DNA from: Dryomyza anilis
Lineage: Eukaryota > Arthropoda > Insecta > Diptera > Dryomyzidae
Assembly (NCBI GenBank): GCA_951804985.1
Contig: OX638130.1
Location: 78,424,583 to 78,488,582, forward strand
DNA length: 64,000 nt
Direction of reading: 5' to 3'
The translations under genes were made by a program, and so were the position numbers. This document shows positions 22,441 through 31,950 of the stretch, in pieces. The first letter of the stretch is position 1; each line of letters opens with the position of its first letter. Under the pieces are notes generated by a model, which saw only the letters and a list, made by a program, of their open reading frames with translations, ran no database searches and had not been told where the DNA came from.

Positions 22441-22797
22441 TCACCTAAGAGTTGCCAACTTTTAAGTTTATAATATTGAATTTAAATTTTATTAAAATTT
22501 GTTGACGTTAAATAAGGGTAGTTTGTTAAAATAAATAAATTATATAAAATACTACAATAACAATACAAAATTAAAATTTTGTAATAAAAAGAAGAAAAAG
22601 TAGTAAATATTTTTATTTTCTACAACAATGCATACGGTAGGCTCCTGCAAAATTATTTTGCATGATACGATACGTGCATGAACGGATCCAAAACGCATGA
22701 TATGAACACTCTCATATAAAATGTACTGAAGAATATTTGTCGTGCATGATACGCTACGTGCATGATACGTAACGTGCTGTATGATTTGAATGGACTT
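22441..22797. repeat. Right terminal segment of the 15-kb TIR insertion
   Basis: Bases 22650-22797 contain three or more GCATGATACG-type repeats and the outer end TGAATGGACTT. This is the inverted partner of 7808-7905. Confidence 0.75.
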
Positions 22798-23043
22798 TAT
22801 GGTGCAGAAACATGGACGCTGGACGCTCTACCGTTGAGAGTTATTCGGCGACATTGACATAGTCATGCGCACCAAGATCCAGCGGCTTCGACGGCTAGGT
22901 CATGTAGAACGAAGTTGAGTTGAACAAAATTGAGGACAACCTGGCAACGCTCGTTATTTCTAACTGGCGTCAGCGCGCGCAAAGCAGAAAGCGGCCAAGA
23001 CCGACACACGGTTGTAAGGGCCACTTAAGTAAGTAAGTAAGTA
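22798..23043 (+). pseudogene. LINE reverse transcriptase C-terminal fragment, right half
   Basis: Translation begins YGAETWTL, continuing directly from the PVLL that ends at 7807. After a deletion it gives RTKIQRLRRLGHVER, NLATLVISNWRQRAQ and RKRPRPTHGCKG. It ends in a (TAAG)n tract (about 23026-23045), the simple-repeat tail expected at a LINE 3' end. The gypsy element at 23048 is inserted immediately after it. Confidence 0.75.
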
Positions 23044-23047
23044 AGTT

Positions 23048-23262
23048 AGTAGAGGAGCTTGGCTCACTCAATAATGATTTATTTTACATATTTTGTTTAA
23101 AAGGAAAACAATTTAAATTTCAAAGGCATTGATTATACAAATTAATAAAAGTTTACAATAGTGTTTTGTTATTTAAAGTAGAAAGTTAATTTAACAATAT
23201 AATAATAAGTGTTTAGGTACAATATACAATATAATAATAATTAAAGATAGTGCTTCGCTATA
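23048..23262 (-). repeat. 3' LTR of the gypsy element
   Basis: 215 bp, partner of 27830-28044. It is preceded on the minus strand by the polypurine tract at 23263-23274 (TGAGGGGGAGTA read 5' to 3'). Confidence 0.95.
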
Positions 23263-23312
23263 TACTCCCCCTCAGAAAGTGTGAAACGTCCCGGTGCACT
23301 TTATGTACGATA

Positions 23313-23645
23313 TTAGTTCTTCCTCGGTCTGCCTCTTCTGCATATAGGGTATAATGGTTTTGTGGACTGCTGTTCTCTTGGGATGACTGGTGAAAGTGAT
23401 GATGTATGGAATACGCCCACGGACGATTTGTTGTCAGCTGTACGACCTACTTCATATGTATTGGCACCTAGTCGCTTGAGTATTATATACGGGCCATCCC
23501 GTCGTGGAACGAATTTTGCAGAAACTTCTTTGGATGCGTTACTTAGTATATGGGTTGTCACCCATACAGAGTCTCCAATGATGTATTCTATTGCCGGACG
23601 TCGTTTCTTATTTGCATGGAAATTGTTGATTTCGTTTTCATTCAT
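23313..23645 (-). CDS. pol: gypsy integrase C-terminal domain
   Basis: This is in the same frame as the preceding pol block, separated only by the TAA at 23718. It contains YIIGDSVWVTTHILSNAS, KFVPRRDGPYIILKRLG and TYEVGRTADNKS, the SH3-like C-terminal fold (GPY/F type) seen in many gypsy integrases. The frame ends close to the polypurine tract, leaving no room for env. Confidence 0.9.
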   Translation of the reverse strand: MNENEINNFHANKKRRPAIEYIIGDSVWVTTHILSNASKEVSAKFVPRRDGPYIILKRLGANTYEVGRTADNKSSVGVFHTSSLSPVIPREQQSTKPLYPICRRGRPRKN

Positions 23646-23717
23646 GTTGCGTTCTTCAGATTCTTTTAAAATTTCCGAAAAAATCTTTAATTGCGGTGTA
23701 ATCTCATCAACAAAATT

Positions 23718-25715
23718 TTAGTTGTATATGATATTTGATAGATCATGCGTTATTTCGACCGGTGTTCTTAATTCTCTCCCAAAATTAAGAAAAGCAGCAG
23801 TTTTTCCAGTAATACGACATACCACAGTGTTCATAGCGAAACGTACAGCAGGTAGATACTTGCTCCAAGTATTGTGTTTGTCTTCCACCAACATAGACAA
23901 TCGCACCTTTAGATCACGATTTTTACGCTCGACCATATTAGCTTGCGGATGATATAGGGGAATCAATTGTTGTTGTATTCCTAGGGAACGTGTCAAATAC
24001 TGCATTACACTTGAAATAAACTGAGGACCATTGTCAGTGATGACCCTTCGTGGTAAGCCATATCGAAGAAAAACTTCATTTAATAGAATTGTTGCACAAT
24101 TCGCTGCCGTTGCTTCTTTCAATGCAAAAATTTCTATCCAACGTGTAGTCGTATCTTCAATAATCAAAATATGTTTGAACTCATCACTTGGTGGTAAATG
24201 CCCGAATAGATCTAACGCTAATACCTCAAAACGTTGGTTTGTTGGGCTTGTTTGTAGAAGACCCGCAGGTTTTAAATTTGTAGGTTTGTATCGCTGGCAT
24301 TTGTCACAGCTTTTAACAAATTGTTGAATGTCTTTGCTCATTTTTGGCCAGTAGAAATGCTCTTTTATTTTTGATTTAGTTTTTTCAATTCCGTAATGTC
24401 CGGCGATATCAGCACTGTGAAATTCCTTAATAATTTCGTCGCGTTCATCGTTAGGAACCACCAATTGCGCATTGTCTTTGTTTGAATTGCCGTAACGGTA
24501 TAACACACCATTATTTATAAGATAGTCTGCAGATGAGTACGTCCTAGCCATTTCTGATTTTTCAATTTCCATCGATTCTAAAGTATTTATAATGTTGGCA
24601 ATTTCTGTATCATGCATTTCTTTAGAAGATTTTGTCGGTATATCAATTTCGAACAAACATGATTCAAAAGAAGTCGGTAATCTTGATAAAGTATCTGCTA
24701 CGTTGTTTAACTTTCCTTGTATATACTTTATTTCAATGTCAAATGATTGAAGTTGTAGCGACCATCTTGCTAATCTTCCAGTAGGAGACTTCAGATTCAT
24801 TAGCCATTTTAGGGGTTGATGATCTGTTAATAAAAGTATTTTTGACCCTTCAAAGTAACCACGAAATTTATTAACAGCCCAGACAATTGCAAGTGCTTCT
24901 CTCTCAATAGTTGAGTAATTTCTTTCAGCATCTGTTAATAGGCGGATAGCGTATTCGATGGGATGCTCCATTTCACCCTCCCCCTGGACGAGAACTGCCC
25001 CAATAGCGTAACCACTTGCATCAGTCTTTAAGATAAATAGTTCATCTTCGTTAGCTTGTTTAAGTATGGGTGGAGATGAGAGCAATTTCTTCAATCGATC
25101 AAAGGCGTTTTGCTGATCCTGTTTCCATTGCCACGGAATATTTTTTTTTGTTAAATAACTTAGTGGTTTGCTTACATCTGCAAATTTGGGAATAAACCGA
25201 CGGTACCATGAGCAGGTTTGCAAGAAGAATAGCACTTGTTTCACATCTCTTGGCTCAATCATATTCAAAATTGCTTGCGTCTTATTTTTATCCACCTGAA
25301 TTCCACTTTTTGTTAGGACATGTCCAAGATAGTTTACTTCTGAGCACATAAATTTGCATTTGTTATGATTTACACGGAATCCTTGACTGAGAAGGCGCTG
25401 GAAATCCAATTGTAAATCTTGAACGTGTTGATCAAATGATTCTGAACATATTATGATATCGTCCAAATATATTAATATAAGAATATGTGGAAGGCCATTA
25501 CGAAACCTGTCCATTGTCCGTTGAAACGTGGCTGGAGCGTTTCTCAGTCCAAACGGCATTCGTTTAAAACGGAACGTACCGAAAGGTGTAATGAATCCTG
25601 TTTTATCCATGTCTTCTGGTATTATGTTTATTTGCCAGTAACCACTTTGTAAATCCAACGTCGACATATATGGTGTACATTTAGCAGCATGAATCAAGTC
25701 ATCAATACGAGGCAT
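23718..25715 (-). CDS. pol: gypsy Pol, RT palm, RNase H and integrase
   Basis: In order: LDLQSGYWQINI (RT Asp, residues about 21-32), MPFGLRNAPATFQ, then ILIYLDDIIICSE with the catalytic YLDD near residue 82. RNase H follows with LKTDASGYAIGAVLVQG near 230 and LTDHQPLKWL near 298. The integrase HHCC finger is HSADIAGHYG...CDKCQ near 440-480. The DDE core is LALDLFGHL, RVITDNGPQF and HPQANMVERKNRD (catalytic Glu). It ends at an in-frame TAA (23718-23720), upstream of the C-terminal domain. Confidence 0.93.
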   Translation of the reverse strand: MPRIDDLIHAAKCTPYMSTLDLQSGYWQINIIPEDMDKTGFITPFGTFRFKRMPFGLRNAPATFQRTMDRFRNGLPHILILIYLDDIIICSESFDQHVQDLQLDFQRLLSQGFRVNHNKCKFMCSEVNYLGHVLTKSGIQVDKNKTQAILNMIEPRDVKQVLFFLQTCSWYRRFIPKFADVSKPLSYLTKKNIPWQWKQDQQNAFDRLKKLLSSPPILKQANEDELFILKTDASGYAIGAVLVQGEGEMEHPIEYAIRLLTDAERNYSTIEREALAIVWAVNKFRGYFEGSKILLLTDHQPLKWLMNLKSPTGRLARWSLQLQSFDIEIKYIQGKLNNVADTLSRLPTSFESCLFEIDIPTKSSKEMHDTEIANIINTLESMEIEKSEMARTYSSADYLINNGVLYRYGNSNKDNAQLVVPNDERDEIIKEFHSADIAGHYGIEKTKSKIKEHFYWPKMSKDIQQFVKSCDKCQRYKPTNLKPAGLLQTSPTNQRFEVLALDLFGHLPPSDEFKHILIIEDTTTRWIEIFALKEATAANCATILLNEVFLRYGLPRRVITDNGPQFISSVMQYLTRSLGIQQQLIPLYHPQANMVERKNRDLKVRLSMLVEDKHNTWSKYLPAVRFAMNTVVCRITGKTAAFLNFGRELRTPVEITHDLSNIIYN

Positions 25716-26469
25716 CGGGAACTGTTATTGCATTTAACTGTCTATAATCAATACAAACGCGAATTTTTCCATCCTTTTTGGGAATCATGATGCCTGGTGA
25801 AACCCATGGTGTGTCGCTTTCTTCTATAACATATTTTTGTTTCATTGCTAAAATTTCTTGTTTGAGCTGTAATTTCCGTCCAGGTGATAGACGATAAGCT
25901 CGTGTAGCAATCGATTCTTCCGATGTCGTATTTATGTTGTGGTAAAAATTGGTGTAAGCTGTGCTCATGTCAGAAAATAGAGTCTCATATTCTTTAAAGA
26001 TGTCGTTCAGTTTATTTTTAGATATTGATTCCACATCAATGGCTTCGTCATCTCTGAGCGCTACATTCACCATGTTGAAATCGAGCTTGCGAATAGATGG
26101 CCCGAATAGACGGTCATCAATCGGCGCAGTACTACCTCGTATGTATCTTAAAAAAATATTTTCCGACGATTTCTTATCGGGTGTGACCACTTGAAGAGGT
26201 AGTGAATATCGAAACAAATCGTAAAGTTCTTCGACGTCACATGGCTTTTTCTCTTCCAAGCGTATCTTTTTAGGTGGCGATGAGTGCTTAGTTGAGCTGT
26301 AAGCAAACGTTGTTTGTGGTTTATGTACTTCTGGCAGATAATCGTATTTGATATTCGGGGTATCCGCGTAATACCACTCCATTTGCGAGGAATCGATAAT
26401 AATTTTTGCTTTTTCCAAAAAATCGATTCCCAATAGAATATACTTTGATTTTGTTTCCGGTAATATCAT
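25702..26469 (-). CDS. pol: gypsy Pol, protease end and RT fingers
   Basis: It lies in the same frame as Gag, directly beyond the TAA at 26485. It begins MILPETKSKYILLGIDFLEK, the protease C-terminal flap (LLGIDFL), so the stop splits one domain. The RT start follows at about 200-255: KQEILAMKQKYVIEESDTPW and IRVCIDYRQLNAITVPDAS. A loss of about 5 bases near 25712 (a CCGAT-type repeat unit) shifts the frame where the family has PxPRIDD. The piece is given as a fragment of one polyprotein. Confidence 0.9.
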   Translation of the reverse strand: MILPETKSKYILLGIDFLEKAKIIIDSSQMEWYYADTPNIKYDYLPEVHKPQTTFAYSSTKHSSPPKKIRLEEKKPCDVEELYDLFRYSLPLQVVTPDKKSSENIFLRYIRGSTAPIDDRLFGPSIRKLDFNMVNVALRDDEAIDVESISKNKLNDIFKEYETLFSDMSTAYTNFYHNINTTSEESIATRAYRLSPGRKLQLKQEILAMKQKYVIEESDTPWVSPGIMIPKKDGKIRVCIDYRQLNAITVPDASY

Positions 26470-26484
26470 AAAAAATGTTTTTAT

Positions 26485-27708
26485 TTATTTATTACCAAAA
26501 GATATATCAACAAATGTTGTTAGTACGTTCTGTAAACGAACAATGCCATCAGCGAGTGTAACTTCTGCTTGCATTTGATTAAATATTTGGTTTTTCTTCT
26601 TCAAATATTCATAAAAAGAATAGCTAGCTAAGCTTGTTCTAGATGCTGTATCAATACAAGCTAGACCTTCAAAATCATGGAAACCAAGAATACATTTGGG
26701 TAGTCCATTATCATTACTTATATTAATATAATTGCATGCATTATTTGTTGTTGCCGTGTTAAATCGATGTTGAGAACAGTTCGGGCAATTTGATCGATAG
26801 TACCCTGCCAAACCGCATTTGTGGCATTTAAGGGTGAATGAATTTGCAGACTCAATCGTTTTTCGATCTTCTTTCAGAAAAGCTAAACGTTTTCGGCATA
26901 CGTCGATAGTATGATTACGTGCGCGGTAAAATTTGCATCGATTACCTTGATCCTCTTTTTCGTCGGTATGAGCGAACTGTTTGGATTTACACTGAACGTC
27001 TAATTTAGATTCAGTGCTCAGTTGCGTTTCATACATGCGAGCTCTATACGACAAATCTGCAAATGATGAAATATCGATGCGCTTAATTTGCTTTTGCACG
27101 TCGAACCGCAGAAGCCCGTACATCATGTCGAGTTGAACGATTTCCGGAAAACGTGGCGAAGGAAGTTCGGCAAATAGAGCTCGTTTCCTGCCAATAAACA
27201 TGTCAGTTGACTCATCCGCCTTTTGCTTCTCTTGAAAGATCATATTATAGATCTCATATGGTTGCTTTTTGGGCGCAAAATGGTCACGGAGCCGATCGAT
27301 AGCGGTAACCCAGCTGTCTAATTCGTATCGGACACCAGTGAACCATAGCGCTGCGTAGTCACGAAGTAAAAGGGGTAACTCTTTGAGTGCCACATCATCA
27401 GGTACTCGTTTAATATCTTTGTAGACGCGTAAATTAATTAAAAAATTATCAAATGAATCGCGATCGGTTTCTCCGTTGAACCGCTCTGGAAAGCCGCTGA
27501 GGGTTTCTTGAGGTGCCGATTTCTCGCCTTCGCGAGAAATCGGCATTCGCAATTGCATGTCGGATAGCGTCACCGAAGGGACCGACGCAGGCTGAACCCT
27601 GGATGGGGACCCTTCTGGTGGAATATCCATGCCTATTGCTGGTGAATTATCCGCTGACGATGCATTGTTGAGTCTTGCTGCTGAGTTTGAGCGACGCAAT
27701 CGTGGCAT
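26485..27708 (-). CDS. gag: gypsy Gag with start of protease
   Basis: The start MPRLRRSNSAARLNN at 27708 lies about 120 bp inside the 5' LTR. The capsid-like region includes GFPERFNGETDRDSFDNFL and LRDHFAPKKQPYEIYNMIF. Two zinc knuckles follow near residues 255-311, but each has lost one ligand. The first reads C-KF-Y-RARN-H-TIDV-C (second Cys replaced by Tyr) and the second C-HK-C-GLAG-Y-YRSN-C (His replaced by Tyr). The protease active site CIDTASRTSLAS lies near residue 353. The frame stops at TAA 26485, in the middle of the protease domain. Confidence 0.9.
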   Translation of the reverse strand: MPRLRRSNSAARLNNASSADNSPAIGMDIPPEGSPSRVQPASVPSVTLSDMQLRMPISREGEKSAPQETLSGFPERFNGETDRDSFDNFLINLRVYKDIKRVPDDVALKELPLLLRDYAALWFTGVRYELDSWVTAIDRLRDHFAPKKQPYEIYNMIFQEKQKADESTDMFIGRKRALFAELPSPRFPEIVQLDMMYGLLRFDVQKQIKRIDISSFADLSYRARMYETQLSTESKLDVQCKSKQFAHTDEKEDQGNRCKFYRARNHTIDVCRKRLAFLKEDRKTIESANSFTLKCHKCGLAGYYRSNCPNCSQHRFNTATTNNACNYINISNDNGLPKCILGFHDFEGLACIDTASRTSLASYSFYEYLKKKNQIFNQMQAEVTLADGIVRLQNVLTTFVDISFGNK

Positions 27709-27817
27709 TTCAATTTATTTTTTTATTTTTTTTTAGGAGAAAAAAAAAATTGAAAGATATTTGATTTTAATTTTCAATTTTGAAAAAAAAAAAAATATTT
27801 TTATTTTTTTTTATTTT

Positions 27818-27830
27818 ACGTTGGGCGCCA
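27818..27830 (-). promoter_or_regulatory. Primer-binding site, tRNA-Lys type
   Basis: On the minus strand the bases abutting the 5' LTR read TGGCGCCCAACGT, which matches the first 13 positions of the well-known primer-binding site complementary to the 3' end of tRNA-Lys(1,2). The first T is shared with the LTR end. Confidence 0.75.
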
Positions 27831-28044
27831 GTAGAGGAGCTTGGCTCATTCAATAATGATTTATTTTACATATTTTGTTTAAAAGGAAAACAATTTAAAT
27901 TTCAAAGGCATTGATTATACAAATTAATAAAAGTTTACAATAGTGTTTTGTTATTTAAAGTAGAAAGTTAATTTAACAATATAATAATAAGTGTTTAGGT
28001 ACAATATACAATATAATAATAATTAAGGATAGTGCTTCGCTATA
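27830..28044 (-). repeat. 5' LTR of the gypsy element
   Basis: 215 bp, minus-strand ends TATAGCG...CTCTACT. It carries AATAAA on the minus strand near 27860. Identical to the 3' LTR except at two positions (27848 region t/c and 28027 g/a). Confidence 0.95.
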
Positions 28045-28048
28045 AGTT

Positions 28049-28660
28049 GTGTTATACAGGCCCAGGAGAAGGTCACTATAAAGTTTTATTTTACCACGCC
28101 AACTTTTGGGCCTATTTTTATTTTTGGTGTATAATTCAGATTCATAGCAAAACCACCGAACGTATTTTTCTGTGAAAACCATAAAGAAACCAGATTGGGC
28201 AAAGGGAAGTGGCACCTCCCATAGAACCCAAAAATTTTGTACGCTATATCTTATCGATTTCAACTAAACTTTAAATTTTGATGTTACTCATTTTAATTAA
28301 TATCATCATATCGAACTCACCACACCAAAACTCACAAAATCAAAATCCAACACACCAAAACTAAATATGAATCCTCTGACCGCTTTCGTTAAGATTTCGA
28401 ATATATATCCTAAAGAACCAGAAGAAGATCACTGTATAGGTTTCGTCGATCATACCCACAATGCAAAATCGTTCAACGTATTTTTCTGAAAATTTTCATT
28501 ACTATACTATATGGTCCTAAGAGTATCCTAATTTATAAATAAACCATATTGGACACAGGGGAGTGGCACCTTCCATACATCCCAAACATTCAAAATGCTA
28601 TATCTTTTAATTTGATTTTACTTATCTAACAAAAACTCACCCCTATGTCAGGTCAAAAAC
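28049..28660. repeat. Diverged tandem duplication downstream of the gypsy element
   Basis: Two blocks about 365 bp apart share order and wording: CAACGTATTTTTCTG-like (28155 and 28480), AGTGGCACCTYCCATA (28209 and 28563), and an RYGCTATATCTTWT ending (28240 and 28600). I do not recognise the unit. It lies beyond the SLC6 terminal exon. Confidence 0.6.
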
Positions 28661-29099
28661 ATCGATGACCGATAGCATTTTCGCCCTGCAAAGCATTGAT
28701 GACATTTTCATACAAATGTCCACTGATTCATGCATGATGTAGCATTAACGATGTCATGCACGTTATTCATCAATGAAATCACAAATGATTGTCATACATA
28801 TCTTTTTTTATTTTATTTATTTTTTAATTTATATATTTTTTATTTATCTAATTTTATTTATTAATTATTTTAATTTTATTATTTTCTTCTCTTCTCGGTT
28901 GGAATGGAATGTGTTCTTGCTAATGTCAATAACGTAGTTCACTAACGGCCATCATCTATCAACATTACTACTGCTTATTATCTCGCTTTTATAAACATTG
29001 CACCAAAAAGCACCAACAATTAAAAAGAATATTTGAGAATTCGAATAAATTAGATAGTAATACCATGTGTATTTGAAGACATTTTGTGGAAAATATTGA
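28661..29099. other. Downstream flank and presumed 3' UTR of the SLC6 gene
   Basis: AT-rich sequence immediately after the SLC6 stop codon in the minus direction. Possible minus-strand AATAAA signals (TTTATT on the plus strand) occur at 28800-28870. Bases 28665-28790 contain several ATGCATGA/TCATGCAT-like short palindromes. No other gene is seen. Confidence 0.4.
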
Positions 29100-29273
29100 T
29101 CATTTTATACATAGAAATTTACGAATTTTTTGCCAAAATAAACATGCGCTTGTATCATTTGACTGCTTTGATCTTAGTTCCAACAAGTTCTTTTTATAAA
29201 GCAGCCACTTAGCTTTAATTTGGGGATCACTAGGTCCCCAGTCAGCACTCGACATGCAACTCCTTGAGATACT
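29100..29273 (-). CDS. SLC6 transporter terminal exon: cytoplasmic tail and stop
   Basis: An acceptor tatatag precedes SISRSCMSSADWGPSDPQIK. The W-G-P-x-D-P signature is typical of the C-terminal tail of insect nutrient amino acid transporters. The basic tail continues AKWLLYKKNLLELRSKQ and ends IRKFLCIK, with TGA at 29100-29102. Entry phase 0 matches the preceding exon. The downstream sequence is AT-rich. Confidence 0.8.
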   Translation of the reverse strand, partial: SISRSCMSSADWGPSDPQIKAKWLLYKKNLLELRSKQSNDTSACLFWQKIRKFLCIK

Positions 29274-29333
29274 CTATATATATATTCAAATTTTTAACCA
29301 GATTATTTAGAATGTATTTCAAAATTTACTTAC

Positions 29334-29428
29334 ATTAAATATTTTACCGTCATAATGACATGTAACACTCCAGACAGCCCATAGTGGAAATTGGATAAAT
29401 CCAATTGCCAGCATAATCCAACCAGCAA
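29334..29428 (-). CDS. SLC6 transporter exon: TM12
   Basis: Acceptor attttag at 29429, reading IAGWIMLAIGFIQFPLWAVW (TM12) and then SVTCHYDGKIFN, with a perfect GTAAGT donor at 29328-29333. 95 bp. GW-I-(x)5-(x)QFPLW is the conserved last transmembrane segment of the family. Confidence 0.9.
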
Positions 29429-29485
29429 CTAAAATTAAAATCAACATATTTTTAATGCTGCGCCATCATCAAAATGACACTTAAC

Positions 29486-29662
29486 TGCTTGCCGCTTCAG
29501 GATAGTTCATTCCAGCGTATGTGAGCGTCTCTATCTCTACCATGGAGTAGATGAAAATAAACAGTAGCAAAATTGGAGTCAGTAGAGCCCAACATATCCG
29601 CCAGTAGAAAGAAACCGCCCGTTTTGTCATAAATTCAACATCATCGCAAAAGTTTTGCAAAC
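29486..29662 (-). CDS. SLC6 transporter exon: TM11
   Basis: Acceptor tttttag, then LQNFCDDVEFMTKRAVSFYW. The C-(D/x)-D-(V/I)-x-x-M segment and RICWALLTPILLLFIFIYSM (TM11) are SLC6 hallmarks. It ends LTYAGMNYPEAAS with donor GTTAAG (29480-29485). 177 bp, entering in phase 1 and leaving in phase 1, compatible with both neighbours. Confidence 0.9.
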
Positions 29663-29714
29663 CTAAAAAATATGTATTAGTTGAATTGTTTCATATAAGC
29701 ATTTATTTATTAAC

Positions 29715-29814
29715 CATAAATCCATGAAATACCCGTAATCTGAAATACGGCCAATCCAAATATAACGAATGTGCTGCCATAATAGTCGACAAGGTTAAGT
29801 ATCCACTGACCTGC
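29715..29814 (-). CDS. SLC6 transporter exon: TM10
   Basis: An acceptor AG (29815-29816) precedes AGQWILNLVDYYGSTFVIFG, and the exon continues LAVFQITGISWIY with the donor GTTA at 29711-29714. Joined to the preceding exon it gives YVTP-AGQW, matching the SLC6 consensus YVTPGGQ. The exon is 100 bp and ends in phase 1 (split Gly). Confidence 0.88.
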
Positions 29815-30806
29815 CTTCAAATGTTTAAAAAAACGATACAATTTCATAGTGGAACTAATTGCATTACAATGATATTCTAAAGTTTATTATTGTAGAACAT
29901 TAGCGTATTTGATTAATAATTTTTTGCTCCCGATCAAACAGTTGTGAAACAACTTTGCGGCTCAAATGATTTTATACACTACCCTTTCCTAGTGGCAAGA
30001 TACAAAATCAATCAAGATTTGTGTCTTTGCATACCATACCATCTTTGCCGTTTATATTGATAAATGTTGTCAGAAACATTCAGCAACTTAAGTCAGTTTA
30101 AAATTTTACAATGAGCTCGATTGCTACACCAGCAAATCGATTCCATCATTCTCCAATGCTTAATCTCCACCTCCAAAAAACTCATATTCTTTTTAGAGAA
30201 AATAAGCAATATTTGCGAATCATACATTTCCTATTCTCCTAATTTTCTTTGAGAGTCAACGAAAACTTATCGAAAACATTAATTAACATTTCGTTCTCAA
30301 ATGTATGATTATTTTTTAAGTGCTAAAATTATATGTGTTTATTTTTTATTATCAGGGCAATCATGAGGCCCTTCGTAGCAAAAATCCGAAACCGAATCTC
30401 CGCTACGAATACGAATTTTTAACTATCATGAGTTCCGTGCAGAATGAAATTCCGTGTTGCCAATACAAAAATGTAACTTCGAAAATTCCAAATCAGCTGT
30501 TCAAATCAGTGAAAATTTACCAACAAAAATTAAAATCATTTTTGCAACAAATTGTTAAAAATTTAATATTTTGAAGAAAATATCGAGTAAAAATATGGCC
30601 TGAGCGAAATCTCATAAAAAGTTTTCTTGAGCAGCAGTGTGGGTTGGCTGGGCTGTTTGCCTCGGCCACCTCGTGCAAAACCAGCTCCAGCGTATGCTGA
30701 AAATGTGGCAGCGAGCGACACGATTGCGCTATCTCACAGGCTTAGTAGGCCAGAATGGACTTAATTAACTTGTGCTCGAGCAGACAAAAGGGCGTGCGTT
30801 GGTGTT

Positions 30807-31940
30807 TGTAACGAAGTTTCTCGGGCTGAGGTATACTCGCCGGTTTTGTCCAGGGTTCGTTTACAGAAAAATAGATAAATGAAAAGATTACTTTTATTTA
30901 AGTATTGTTATTCAGTTTCTTTATTGTCCCTACAGTGGGTTTAATATCTTATTCGCTATTTTATAATACTTATTCAAACTTAATACTAGTTTGGCGAGTT
31001 AATGCCTCGATCCGCTATTAATACGTTTCGGGAGTTAATGCCTCCAGCCGCTATACTAAAATACTTATTAAATCTTAAAGAAACTTAATACTAGTTTGGC
31101 GAGTTAATGCCTCGATCCGCTATAACTACAATTGGGGTGTTAATGCCTCCAACCACTACTTTCTACTATTTGGGGAGTTAATGTCTCCAGCCGTTATAAT
31201 AAAATACTTATTAAATCTTAAAGTAACTTAATACTAGTTTGGCGAGTTAATGCCTCGATCCGCTATAACTACAATGGGGGGAGTTAATGCCTCCAACCAC
31301 TACTTCCTACTATTTGGGGAGTTAATGCCTCCAACCGCTACTACTACTATTTGGGGAGTTAATGCCTCCAACCACTATAACTACAATTGGGGAGTTAATG
31401 CCTCCAACCGCTACTACTACATTTGAGGAGTTAATGCCTCCAACCGCTACTACTACATTTGGGGAGTTAATGCCTCCAACCGCTACTACTACGAGTTTGA
31501 TGTGTACGAGGTCGTCGCCAGCATCGAACTGCCTGACTGCTGCAATTGTGTCTCCTTTTATACTCTTTCTTGTGTCGATCGCTGTGTGCTTTGTTGTTGC
31601 GTAGTCTGTGCAGTTGTTGTTGCTGCATTTGATGTTGTTGCATTACAGCTTATGCTTGCGTATACTTGATGCTTATGCGTAGCGTTGTTGTTGCTTCATT
31701 TGATGTTGTTGTATTACAGCCTATGCTTGCGTATACTGGATGCTTATGCGTAGCGTTGTTGTTGCTTGGATTGCTGCATGTGCGTGGAATTGTTCTTGTC
31801 TGCGGTATTGTTGCGCGTACGTAGAAATGTTTTTGTCGTACTTAGCAATAACTGCAATTAATTAAAATATTAATCTAATTGAATTCAGATAAAAAAATAT
31901 GTGGGTACTAATTTGGGGTACACAAATTTGTGTCCTCACA
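30807..31940 (-). repeat. 3' LTR of the Osvaldo-like element, with expanded minisatellite
   Basis: 1134 bp. It contains a tandem array (about 30985-31495) of 33-70-bp units built around GGAGTTAATGCCTCCAACCG, plus variants TTTGGCGAGTTAATGCCTCG. The polypurine tract AAGGGGAGGA (minus strand) abuts it at 31941-31950. It is about 277 bp longer than its partner, mostly from the array. Confidence 0.9.
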
Positions 31941-31950
31941 TCCTCCCCTT

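Larger units (their letters stand above)
7808..22797. mobile_element. 15-kb insertion with long terminal inverted repeats (unclassified DNA transposon, loaded with nested elements)
   Basis: The two ends are inverted copies: the left begins AGGTCCATTCATATCAGCAC and the right, read inward, AAGTCCATTCAAATCATACA. Both continue with GCGTATCATGCACG-type direct repeats and, further in, GCATCATGCAAAA. A LINE reading frame is continuous across the insertion (7807 to 22798), proving it is one insertion site. The junction fits a TA duplication; an alternative reading is TTA. No transposase for this family was identified. Much of the interior is later insertions (9.5-10.4, 10.4-13.4, 15.6-17.9 and 18.4-22.4 kb). 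Confidence 0.7.
23048..28044 (-). mobile_element. Nearly complete Ty3/gypsy retrotransposon, 5.0 kb, with TSD AGTT
   Basis: Both 215-bp LTRs, primer-binding site, gag-pro-pol and polypurine tract are present on the minus strand, with AGTT duplicated outside (23044-23047 and 28045-28048). I count two differences between the LTRs, so the insertion is recent. Even so the coding region has two in-frame TAA codons (26485-26487 and 23718-23720), one frameshift near 25710 and altered zinc-knuckle residues. No env-like frame exists between the integrase and the LTR. Confidence 0.95.

Noticed and set aside
7808..22797. Polinton/Maverick element (15 kb with TIRs beginning AG)
   Set aside because: No polymerase B, packaging ATPase, protease or capsid frame is present. 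The target duplication looks like 2-3 bp rather than 6, and most of the length is nested insertions.
30985..31495. Regular repeats resembling a CRISPR array
   Set aside because: Units are tandem minisatellite variants without unique spacers, lie inside an LTR, and recur in the partner LTR of a eukaryotic retrotransposon.
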